A stretch of DNA of 8,028 nt from Clostridia bacterium (lineage in GTDB: Bacteria; Bacillota; Clostridia; Christensenellales; Aristaeellaceae), in the NCBI GenBank assembly GCA_017469605.1, contig JAFUGB010000219.1:1-8028 (forward strand), read 5' to 3'. Made by a program: the position numbers and the translations under genes. The notes under the pieces are model-generated. The model had not been told where the DNA came from. It did not search any database and saw only the letters and a program-made list of their open reading frames with translations. Shown here piece by piece: positions 1-5,670 of this stretch (position 1 is its first letter; every line of letters begins with the position of its first letter).

Positions 1-831
1 CTTTTCGCCGGTACCGGAGAACTTGATGGGTTTGCCGGTGACCGCACGGACAGACAGCGCCGCGCCGCCGCGGGTATCGTTGTCCAGCTTGGTCATGATC
101 ACGCCGTCGATGTTCAGCTGATCATTGAAAGCCTTGGCCACGTTTACGGCGTCCTGGCCGGTCATGGCGTCCACAACCAGCAGGATCTCCTGGGGATGCA
201 CGGCGGCTTTGATTTCGGCCAGCTCATTCATCAGCGCTTCATCCACGTGCAGCCGGCCGGCGGTATCGATAATCAGCACATCGCGCCCATAATAGCGGGC
301 GTAATCCACAGCCTCCTGCACCGTTATCACGGGATTTTGGGTGCCCTTTTCAAATACCGGAACGTTTACCTGCTCGCCTACCACCTGCAGCTGTTTGATG
401 GCGGCCGGGCGATAAATATCGCAGGCGGCCAGCAAAGGCTTTTTGCCTTCTTTGATCAAATAATTGGCCAGTTTGCCGCACATGGTGGTTTTGCCGGCGC
501 CTTGCAGGCCGCAGAGCATATAAATCGTGGGCACAGAGGAAGACCAGGTCAGTTTGGCATTTGAGCCGCCCATGAGGGCGGTCAGTTCCTCGTTGACGAT
601 CTTGATGACCTGCTGTCCCGCGTTCAGGGAAGACAGGATCTCCGTGCCAACGCAGCGCTCGGTGACGCGCTTGATGAAGTCCTTGACGACCACATAGTTA
701 ACGTCGGCTTCCAGCAGGGCCATACGCACCTCGCGCATGGCATCCTTGATGTTCTGTTCGTTCAGCTTGCCTTTGCCTGTCAGCTTTTTAAACGCGGCTT
801 GCAGCTTGTCCGAAAGACCCTCAAAGGCCAT
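1..831 (-). CDS. ffh: Signal recognition particle protein Ffh, N-terminal 277 residues (3' end outside window)
   Basis: Ffh is the SRP GTPase; with the SRP RNA it recognises signal sequences of nascent proteins and delivers ribosomes to FtsY and the Sec translocon. The translation from 831 starts MAFEGLSDKLQAAFKKLTGK, a typical N-domain opening. It then shows the P-loop GLQGAGKTT (about residues 108-116), the DxYRPAA segment, DTAGR, and TKLDNDTRGGA, where the family usually has TKLDGD; the G4 motif TKLD is kept. The frame is open to base 1, so the rest of the G domain and the methionine-rich M domain lie beyond the window. GAGGAGG stands just upstream of the ATG. The start overlaps the last 11 bases of ylxM, indicating translational coupling and one transcript from the promoter at 1226-1254. 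Identity is very secure. Confidence 0.97.
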   Translation of the reverse strand, partial: MAFEGLSDKLQAAFKKLTGKGKLNEQNIKDAMREVRMALLEADVNYVVVKDFIKRVTERCVGTEILSSLNAGQQVIKIVNEELTALMGGSNAKLTWSSSVPTIYMLCGLQGAGKTTMCGKLANYLIKEGKKPLLAACDIYRPAAIKQLQVVGEQVNVPVFEKGTQNPVITVQEAVDYARYYGRDVLIIDTAGRLHVDEALMNELAEIKAAVHPQEILLVVDAMTGQDAVNVAKAFNDQLNIDGVIMTKLDNDTRGGAALSVRAVTGKPIKFSGTGEK

Positions 832-1186
832 TGGTTTCCTCCTCGTCATTCAAAAGGCGAAGCGCCTTTTCCAGGCAATCTCTTGCCGGAATCGTTTCAT
901 TGGCTTTTGGCAGCGCGTCCAGCGCTTGCCGAAGCGCCTCCTCAACCCCGTTCAGCCGACGCCTGAGCCCCAGCTTTTCCTCAAGCATCCGCAGCTGCTT
1001 TTCAACGCGGTGAAGCGTATCATGCACGCTTTGTCGGCTTACATTTTCCTGCTGGGCAATTTCGGCCAGAGAATAATCCTCTTCAAAGTAGAGCGCGGCG
1101 ATCTCGCGCTGCTTATCGGTCAGCATGGATCCGTACAGGCATAGCAGCCAATCCACATCCACCTTACGCAGAATTTCCTCCGCCAC
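821..1186 (-). CDS. ylxM: YlxM family (UPF0122) helix-turn-helix protein, SRP-associated
   Basis: YlxM-family proteins are small helix-turn-helix proteins usually encoded next to ffh and linked to the SRP pathway; their exact role is poorly settled. The protein has the family core DKQREIAALYFEEDYSLAEI followed by NVSRQSVHDTLHRVEKQL, a sigma-70 region-4-like HTH at about residues 37-64, then a charged helical tail. I place the start at GTG 1186, because AGGAGG (1193-1198) is six bases upstream and the 121-residue product has the usual family length. The in-frame ATG at 1207 has a poor ribosome site and the codon at 1309 lies upstream of the promoter. The stop overlaps the ffh start by 11 bases. 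ftsY, the usual upstream neighbour in many Firmicutes, is replaced by mnmM, which explains the dedicated promoter here. Confidence 0.92.
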   Translation of the reverse strand: MAEEILRKVDVDWLLCLYGSMLTDKQREIAALYFEEDYSLAEIAQQENVSRQSVHDTLHRVEKQLRMLEEKLGLRRRLNGVEEALRQALDALPKANETIPARDCLEKALRLLNDEEETNGL

Positions 1187-1197
1187 GGCTTCCCTCC

Positions 1198-1219
1198 TGT
1201 CAAGCATTAAGCCTTGACA
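1198..1219. repeat. Operator-like inverted repeat TGTCAAG-N8-CTTGACA, leader copy
   Basis: Arms TGTCAAG (1198-1204) and CTTGACA (1213-1219) match the upstream copy exactly, with the same eight-base spacing. This copy runs from the predicted transcription start to the edge of the ylxM Shine-Dalgarno sequence (AGGAGG, 1193-1198). It could therefore act as a DNA operator over +1, as an RNA hairpin abutting the ribosome site, or both. CCTTGACAAGG (1212-1222) forms an additional short palindrome overlapping it. Confidence 0.6.
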
Positions 1220-1225
1220 AGGTTT

Positions 1226-1254
1226 ATTATAATATATTAAGCCGCGCTTGTCAA
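1226..1254 (-). promoter_or_regulatory. Consensus sigma-A promoter of ylxM-ffh
   Basis: On the minus strand TTGACA (1249-1254) and TATAAT (1226-1231) are both perfect consensus hexamers with an optimal 17-base spacer (1232-1248). Transcription should begin near 1218-1220, leaving a leader of about 33 bases before the GTG start of ylxM. It lies right after the mnmM stop codon, so ylxM-ffh can be transcribed independently of the upstream spore/RNA-modification genes. The -35 hexamer sits inside one arm of an inverted repeat, which suggests regulation. Confidence 0.88.
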
Positions 1255-1270
1255 GTGTTATTCCTTGACA
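1249..1270. repeat. Operator-like inverted repeat TGTCAAG-N8-CTTGACA, upstream copy
   Basis: Arms TGTCAAG (1249-1255) and CTTGACA (1264-1270) are perfect reverse complements around eight bases. One arm contains the -35 hexamer of the ylxM promoter; the other arm lies in the last codons of mnmM, whose stop falls in the spacer. The same arms and spacer length recur 51 bp away at 1198-1219. No T-run follows, so it is not a standard terminator of mnmM. A role as operator is inference. Confidence 0.6.
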
Positions 1271-1854
1271 GATTGCGATTTTTGCGGTTGTTTTTGAATC
1301 AGATAGCATTCTGGCGCGCCCGGGCCGGCGTTTATGAAAGTGTGCCGCAGCACGTTAAATTCCTGGGGACGCAGTTTTCGCAGCATTTCATCCAATTTCT
1401 GCCGTTCATAATCGCCTGCTTCATGGCCGGGATATACGCAAATGGCGCATATCCCCTCGGGCAAAAGCAGATCAAGCGCTTGGCGTACGGCAGCTTCGGT
1501 CGTCTCCCAGCGGGTCGTGATCTCTTTGTTGCCTCTTGGGAGCCAGCCCAGATTAAAAACAACGGCGTGTACAGGCACATTTACCTTTTCCGCCAAATGC
1601 TGATGCCCGCAGCAAAACAGGTGCGCGCGGGAAAGCATGCCTGTTTCAAGCAGCCTTTTCTTTGTCTCCTCAACCGCCTGCTCTTGTATATCGAAAGCAA
1701 ATACGTGTCCGCTTTCCCCCACCAACTCACAGAGCCTTTGCGTATCATGCCCGTTTCCCATGGTGGCGTCAATCGCCAGATCGCCCGGCATCAAAAATCG
1801 CCGCAGGCAGTCTGCGGCAATATAGCGGGCGGATTTCAGGGTAAATTCCCGCAT
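1258..1854 (-). CDS. mnmM: Class I SAM methyltransferase, YtqB/MnmM family (tRNA U34 aminomethyl methylation)
   Basis: A 198-residue protein of the family often labelled rRNA methylase. Its B. subtilis member YtqB is known as MnmM and methylates nm5s2U34 to mnm5s2U34 in tRNA. Visible signatures are the SAM-binding motif AIDATMGNGHDTQRL (about residues 28-42), the acidic FAFDIQ strand end, and the family-specific NLGWLPRGNKEITT (family NLGYLPGGDKxITT) followed by ICVYPGHEAGD. The length is typical. The start is preceded by AAAGGAG inside the end of rluB, whose stop is one base away (TGACATG), so the two are co-translated. mnmA, encoded 4.4 kb upstream, acts on the same nucleotide. Family assignment is firm; the exact reaction is transferred from B. 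subtilis. Confidence 0.88.
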   Translation of the reverse strand: MREFTLKSARYIAADCLRRFLMPGDLAIDATMGNGHDTQRLCELVGESGHVFAFDIQEQAVEETKKRLLETGMLSRAHLFCCGHQHLAEKVNVPVHAVVFNLGWLPRGNKEITTRWETTEAAVRQALDLLLPEGICAICVYPGHEAGDYERQKLDEMLRKLRPQEFNVLRHTFINAGPGAPECYLIQKQPQKSQSVKE

Positions 1855-1855
1855 G

Positions 1856-2563
1856 TCAAAGCTCCTTTAGCGCGCGTATTTCGTCCGGCGTAAGCTCACG
1901 CCACGCGCCGCGCTCCACACCGCGCAAATCAATGGGGCCAAATTTAACCCGGCGCAGCAGCAGTACCTTATGCCCCACCGTCTCCATCATCCGGCGGACC
2001 TGGCGATTATGCCCTTCATGGATGGTGATCAATACCGCGGAGGCGAAGGTCTCCTCGCGGATTACCCGTACATGGGCGGGAGAGGTGCGGAAACCGTCGT
2101 CCAGCAAAACGCCGCTGCGAAGCGTATGAAGCTCCTCTTGGGTAAGATGCGTTGTTATCCTTGCCAGATAGGTTTTATCCACCTCATGGCTGGGATGGGT
2201 CAGCTTTGCCGCCAAATCACCATCGTTGGTCAACAGCAGCAAGCCCTCCGAATCGTAGTCCAATCGGCCGATGGGATATAGCCGGACAGGATAATCGCGG
2301 AAATGATCCATAACGGTATCCCTGCCCTTTTCATCGCTGACCGTTGTGACCTCGCCCATGGGTTTATGGTAAAGAACATATCGCTTTTCGGTTTCAGGCA
2401 ATACGCGTTCTCCGCGCACGCAAATAATATCGCTTTCTTCTACCTGAATCCCCATTTCGGTCACGGTTTGCCCGTTTACCTGTACAAGACCGTCAGCGAT
2501 CATCTGTTCGGCATGTCGCCGGCTCGCAACGCCGCATAAGGCCAAATACTTTTGTAATCTCAT
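1856..2563 (-). CDS. rluB: RsuA/RluB-type 23S rRNA pseudouridine synthase
   Basis: This 235-residue enzyme isomerises a specific uridine in rRNA to pseudouridine. It begins with an S4 RNA-binding domain (about residues 1-50, MRLQKYLALCGVASRRHAEQ). The catalytic domain contains HKPMGEVTT, the RsuA-family motif GRLDYDSEGLLLLTNDG with the catalytic aspartate at D102, and the C-terminal EGHNRQVRRM. In Firmicutes the chromosomal member near dacF/spm genes is normally RluB, which modifies U2605-equivalent of 23S rRNA; RluE/F or RsuA specificity cannot be excluded from sequence alone. AGGAGAG lies six bases before the ATG, and a tiny ORF ends 12 bases upstream. mnmM follows after one base. Confidence 0.92.
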   Translation of the reverse strand: MRLQKYLALCGVASRRHAEQMIADGLVQVNGQTVTEMGIQVEESDIICVRGERVLPETEKRYVLYHKPMGEVTTVSDEKGRDTVMDHFRDYPVRLYPIGRLDYDSEGLLLLTNDGDLAAKLTHPSHEVDKTYLARITTHLTQEELHTLRSGVLLDDGFRTSPAHVRVIREETFASAVLITIHEGHNRQVRRMMETVGHKVLLLRRVKFGPIDLRGVERGAWRELTPDEIRALKEL

Positions 2564-2575
2564 TTCGCTCTCCTG

Positions 2576-2647
2576 TCATTTGCTTAAAAATGCAATATAC
2601 CAGCTCAGATCAATCAATCCCCAGAGCAATAAAAGCAGGATCTGCAT
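2576..2647 (-). CDS. Possible 23-residue hydrophobic small protein between dacF and rluB
   Basis: An ATG four bases after the dacF stop (TGAgaaaATG) opens a 23-codon frame ending TGA just before the rluB ribosome site. The product begins MQILLLLLWG and ends SWYIAFLSK: a leucine-rich segment long enough for one membrane span, two tryptophans, one aspartate and a terminal lysine. There is no strong Shine-Dalgarno, so it would rely on coupling to dacF. It exactly fills the gap between two tightly packed genes, at the place where spmA and spmB stand in many spore-formers; I see no resemblance to either. It could instead be chance, or a C-terminal anchor of DacF separated by a frame change (+1 would be needed). 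I do not recognise a family. Confidence 0.4.
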   Translation of the reverse strand: MQILLLLLWGLIDLSWYIAFLSK

Positions 2648-2651
2648 TTTC

Positions 2652-3758
2652 TCAGTTGCCCAAGAATTGCCAATTTTCAAGGGTTCGTTCGATCCCATAT
2701 CGAAAGCTGCGTTCCGCCACGCCTTCGGAGGCAATCAATGAAACGCTGCACAGCGGTTCTCCGTTCACCATCAGCGTTGCCGATCCAAGCACCGCGCCCG
2801 CCGAAAAACCGCCTGGCTGCGCCTGCGGCCAACGGAAACTGATTTCAGCGCTTTCGCCATCGGCCAAGGGGGCGCTCAGGGCCTGGGCTGTAATGAGGTT
2901 CACGCCGTCCTGCGTCCCATTTTTGACCGGCAGGCGATAGACGATTTCCCCCGCTTCCAACGCCGTATACAGATGGTATTGCTGGAAGGTTTGTTCCAAC
3001 AATGCCGCTGACTGGTCAAACCAGTCTGGACAGTTCAGCACCGAACCGATCAACGTCATTCCATCCCGTTCAGCGGCAAAAACAAGACAGCGGCCCGCGG
3101 CCTTTGTATAGCCTGTTTTGACGCCCAACGCGCCGGGAAAGGTGGACAGCAGCTTATTTTTGTTATTCAGGATCCGATCGTAATCGTGATTCTGCCAGGG
3201 AATAACGGCACGCTGCGTGGAAACCACTTCCCGAAAGAAAGGAAGCCGCATCGCTTCTCGGGCGATCATGGCCAATTCCAGCGCCGTGGTGTAATGATTA
3301 TCCGCCGGCAAACCATGCGGGGTAACGTAATGCGTGTGGCGGCATCCGATTTCCGCGGCACGGGCGTTCATCATTTCACAAAAACCGTCCACGCTGCCGC
3401 CCACATGCTCGGCAATAGCCACAGCCGCGTCATTGCCGCTGGCAAGCATCAGACCATACAGCATATCGTGCAGCGAGAGCGTTTCCCCTTTGTCCAGGTA
3501 AATGCTTGTTCCGGGAACGCCATAGGCGTTGCCGCTTGCGGTCACTGTTTCATCCAAATTGCAGTTTTCAATGGCAAGCATTGCCGTCATGACCTTTGTG
3601 GTGGACGCCATGGGCAATTCAGCCATTTCATTGGTCGCGTAGAGAACGCGGCCTGTTTTTTCATCGATGACCGCGGCGGCAGCCGCATCAGCCAATGCCA
3701 CATTGCTATTATACAGGAAAACAAGGCAAAAGAAAAGCAATAGGAGGATTCTTTTCAT
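2652..3758 (-). CDS. dacF: Secreted D-alanyl-D-alanine carboxypeptidase (DacF-type, PBP5 family)
   Basis: A serine-type D,D-carboxypeptidase (peptidase family S11) that trims the terminal D-Ala of peptidoglycan pentapeptides outside the membrane. It has an N-terminal signal peptide (hydrophobic residues 4-22, likely cleavage after ALA near residue 23). The three catalytic motifs are complete: SxxK as S52-T-T-K55, SGN at 107-109, and KTG at 214-216. A C-terminal PBP5-type beta domain follows (about 270-345), then a short amphipathic tail (SFRYGIERTLENW). At 368 residues it is of normal length. Its start overlaps the ytfJ stop by four bases (ATGA), with GGGGG as ribosome site. Linkage to ytfJ and DUF2953 suggests a sporulation role, as for B. 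subtilis DacF or DacB; the precise paralog is inferred. Confidence 0.93.
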   Translation of the reverse strand: MKRILLLLFFCLVFLYNSNVALADAAAAAVIDEKTGRVLYATNEMAELPMASTTKVMTAMLAIENCNLDETVTASGNAYGVPGTSIYLDKGETLSLHDMLYGLMLASGNDAAVAIAEHVGGSVDGFCEMMNARAAEIGCRHTHYVTPHGLPADNHYTTALELAMIAREAMRLPFFREVVSTQRAVIPWQNHDYDRILNNKNKLLSTFPGALGVKTGYTKAAGRCLVFAAERDGMTLIGSVLNCPDWFDQSAALLEQTFQQYHLYTALEAGEIVYRLPVKNGTQDGVNLITAQALSAPLADGESAEISFRWPQAQPGGFSAGAVLGSATLMVNGEPLCSVSLIASEGVAERSFRYGIERTLENWQFLGN

Positions 3759-4171
3759 TGTTTTTCCCCCATGGGCATCTCTCCGTCGGCGTTTGATTCA
3801 TCTTTGGAAAAAATAGCTTTCACATCGCTGATCAGCCGGGGAAGCATGGCGATGGTGTGTTCCCAGGGAAGCAAATTCTGAGCAGGCAGCATATGGTCGC
3901 CATCCGGCCCAATGACCAGGAATCCAACAGGCTGCAGCGAAACGCCGGCGCCCGATCCGCCCGCAAAGGGATGGCGCGGATCATCAGCTTTTCCATAATC
4001 ACCGCCGCCCGCCACAAAGCCAAAGCTCACCTTGGAAACCGGAATCACCGTATTGCCGTTTCCGGCAATGACCGCCTCCCCCACCACCGTATTCACGTCA
4101 ATCATATCCTTGATGTTTTCAAGGGCCGTCTGCATGACCGAGCTGATTTTTTGATCTTTGATGATTTCCAT
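3755..4171 (-). CDS. ytfJ: GerW family sporulation protein YtfJ
   Basis: A 138-residue member of the GerW (YtfJ) family, found in spore-formers and, in B. subtilis, needed for normal spore germination. The hallmark is a glycine-rich core: FVAGGGDYG, then FAGGSGAGVSLQPVGFLVI and the following PDG, at about residues 52-92. The N-terminal MEIIKDQKISSVMQTALENI is also typical. No signal peptide or membrane segment is visible, consistent with a cytosolic forespore protein. GGGAGG precedes the ATG at a good distance. The gene overlaps the end of the DUF2953 gene by 53 bases and dacF by four, so all three should be co-expressed. Identification is strong; timing (probably a forespore sigma factor in relatives) is not visible here. 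Confidence 0.93.
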   Translation of the reverse strand: MEIIKDQKISSVMQTALENIKDMIDVNTVVGEAVIAGNGNTVIPVSKVSFGFVAGGGDYGKADDPRHPFAGGSGAGVSLQPVGFLVIGPDGDHMLPAQNLLPWEHTIAMLPRLISDVKAIFSKDESNADGEMPMGEKQ

Positions 4172-4703
4172 TTACGTTTCCTCCCGATAAAATGCGTACT
4201 GCGGAAGCAATACCGATTTGCAGAAAAGTCAAAAATAGGGTGCCCAGCCTGAATTCTGCTATGCAATGAAAAAAGAGCGCATACCCTTTCGCTTGATAAT
4301 ACGGACGGATACTTGCTTTTATATAGGGAAAAATGCCAAATATAGCATTCAGCGTTCCGCATGCGACGGCAGTGTTGGCGGCATCCTTTAAACCGATGAG
4401 CGCATACAAGCGAAAATGAAAAAGGGCGATCAGCTTTTTGATTTCCTTTTTCAGCGGCATAAAAAGCACGTTATTCCTTTTCTTTCTGTTTATTTTTCCT
4501 TTGAGCGTTTTGCTTTTCCTTCCGATACACAGAATAAATTCCTGTTCGCGTTTTTCAACATGATAACGCAGTGAATGGGAAAAGCCCCATAGCGCAGCGC
4601 ATACGAAGCCATGGGGCAGGTCTTTTTCATCCGCGTAAAAATACAGATCGAGCCGAACAGGCGCAATCATGATCAGATAAAAAATAACTGCCGCAATCCG
4701 CAT
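4119..4703 (-). CDS. ytfI: DUF2953 membrane-associated protein (YtfI-like)
   Basis: Encodes 194 residues with one N-terminal membrane segment (MRIAAVIFYLIMIAP), a basic middle part, and a C-terminal half containing FRLYALIGLKDAANTAVACG and an LGTLFLTFLQIG segment, the pattern of DUF2953 proteins. These are habitually encoded directly upstream of ytfJ, as here and as ytfI in B. subtilis; function is unknown, probably sporulation-linked. I choose the ATG at 4703 because GGAGG (4709-4713) is five bases upstream; the ATG at 4715 lies upstream of that site. The start codon lies in a predicted hairpin stem. The last 53 bases overlap ytfJ. The gene looks more AT-rich and lysine-rich than its neighbours. 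Assignment rests on both the pattern and the neighbour. Confidence 0.78.
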   Translation of the reverse strand: MRIAAVIFYLIMIAPVRLDLYFYADEKDLPHGFVCAALWGFSHSLRYHVEKREQEFILCIGRKSKTLKGKINRKKRNNVLFMPLKKEIKKLIALFHFRLYALIGLKDAANTAVACGTLNAIFGIFPYIKASIRPYYQAKGYALFFHCIAEFRLGTLFLTFLQIGIASAVRILSGGNVNGNHQRSKNQLGHADGP

Positions 4704-4745
4704 GCTATCCTCCATTTCTATCTTTCAGCATGACAGATTGCGGCA
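4689..4745 (-). promoter_or_regulatory. Long hairpin enclosing the DUF2953 translation start
   Basis: In the minus-strand RNA, TGCCGCAATC (4736-4745) pairs perfectly with GATTGCGGCA (4689-4698), and inside it CATGCT (4727-4732) pairs with AGCATG (4701-4706), giving about 16 base pairs with a small internal loop. The 20-base apical loop (4707-4726) carries the ribosome site GGAGG, while the AUG is in the inner stem. No T-run follows, so it is not a usual terminator. It may limit initiation on DUF2953 or stabilise the processed mRNA downstream of znuA; function is inference. Confidence 0.55.
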
Positions 4746-4759
4746 AATTTATTCGGATT

Positions 4760-5650
4760 TTATTCAAAAGCCTCCAAAAGGGCCGCGGCGTTGGCCAGCA
4801 TTCCCGTCTCGTAAGCGCCGGAATCAATTTCGCCGCTGGCCAGGGGATCCAGCGTGTAAATCTCCGCGCCCGTTTCAGCCGCTACGGCATAGGCCGCCGC
4901 TGCGCTGTATTGCGGTTCGGTAAAGAGCGGCGGGACTCCCGCGGCTTTTACGGCTTCTATCACTTGTGTGAGTTGGGCAGGCGACAGCGTATTTTCATGC
5001 TCCTCATTGATGACAGCCGCTATTTCCAATCCGTAGGCTTGCGCAAAATAAGGAAACGCCTCATGGAAGGTTACGATTCTTTTCCCTTTTATCGGCAGCA
5101 GCATCTCTTTCAGCGTTTCATCAAGCGCTTGAAGCCGCTCAATATACGCGTTGGCATTTTGCTGCAGGGCGTCCTTCTGGTCGGGGAAAATCTCAATTGC
5201 GGATTCCGAGATCGTTTTCACAATTTGGATCGCGTTCTGCGGATCCAGCCAGGTGTGTGCGTTGTACTCCTGCTCGTCTTCGTCATCATCGTGATGTTCT
5301 TCCGGGATCAAGTTGATTCCGCGGGAGCAATCAATTACGGGAAGATCGGGAAACTGTTTTGCTATATCCGGAAGGTATGCTTCCATTCCAGCGCCGCATA
5401 CAATCAAAGCGTCGGCATCGGAAAGTTTCATCATATCCTTGGTCAAAAGCTGGTAATCATGCAGGCAGCCTGTATCCGGCGCCGTCATGCAATCCAGCGC
5501 GATTTCTTCTATCCCGTCCAAAACATTCATTGCCAAGATATAAATCGGATAGAAAGAAGCCACCATTCGAGATGGTTCCGCCGCAGCGGCAAATGGCAGG
5601 ATGCCGAAAGACATTAAAAGCACCAGCAGAAACGCTGTAAATCTTCTCAT
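4760..5650 (-). CDS. znuA: ZnuA/AdcA-like metal ABC-transporter substrate-binding protein
   Basis: Periplasmic-type (cluster A-I) binding protein, here most like zinc binders. Numbering from the ATG at 5650, candidate ligands are H64 (CLHDYQLL), H132 (AHTWLDPQN), H196 (TFHEAFPYFAQAYGL) and D268 (YTLDPLASG). The third histidine favours zinc over the glutamate of Mn-type proteins. A short His/Asp/Glu loop (EEHHDDDEDEQE, about 117-128) precedes the second ligand, as in ZnuA. The N-terminus is a signal peptide (MRRFTAFLLVLLMSFGILPF then AAAAE) with no lipobox cysteine, unusual for a Gram-positive binding protein. GGGGAGG lies seven bases before this ATG; an in-frame ATG at 5680 lies before the marR stop and is less likely. 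No permease or ATPase gene follows. marR ends 20 bases upstream. Metal identity is inferred. Confidence 0.87.
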   Translation of the reverse strand: MRRFTAFLLVLLMSFGILPFAAAAEPSRMVASFYPIYILAMNVLDGIEEIALDCMTAPDTGCLHDYQLLTKDMMKLSDADALIVCGAGMEAYLPDIAKQFPDLPVIDCSRGINLIPEEHHDDDEDEQEYNAHTWLDPQNAIQIVKTISESAIEIFPDQKDALQQNANAYIERLQALDETLKEMLLPIKGKRIVTFHEAFPYFAQAYGLEIAAVINEEHENTLSPAQLTQVIEAVKAAGVPPLFTEPQYSAAAAYAVAAETGAEIYTLDPLASGEIDSGAYETGMLANAAALLEAFE

Positions 5651-5670
5651 TTTATAGCCTCCCCGATCAA

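Noticed and set aside
196..564. Plus-strand open frame of 122 codons opposite ffh
   Set aside because: It lies entirely within conserved ffh coding sequence on the other strand and has no family signature; it is an antisense shadow.
1249..1270. Possible terminator for mnmM at the inverted repeat
   Set aside because: Only a 7-bp, AT-containing stem and no T-run follows on the minus strand; its repetition at 1198-1219 fits an operator better.
1255..1893. Plus-strand open frame of 212 codons opposite mnmM
   Set aside because: The opposite strand encodes a clear SAM methyltransferase with its motifs; this frame runs across the mnmM/rluB junction and shows no domain.
2652..2700. Idea that dacF is truncated and its membrane anchor lies in the following small ORF
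   Set aside because: The protein already has full family length with a plausible C-terminal amphipathic tail, and joining the frames would need a +1 shift with no visible slippery site; kept only as an alternative.
4730..5617. Plus-strand open frame of 295 codons opposite znuA
   Set aside because: Long but antisense to a gene with conserved metal ligands and signal peptide; its arginine/histidine-rich composition is typical of shadow frames.
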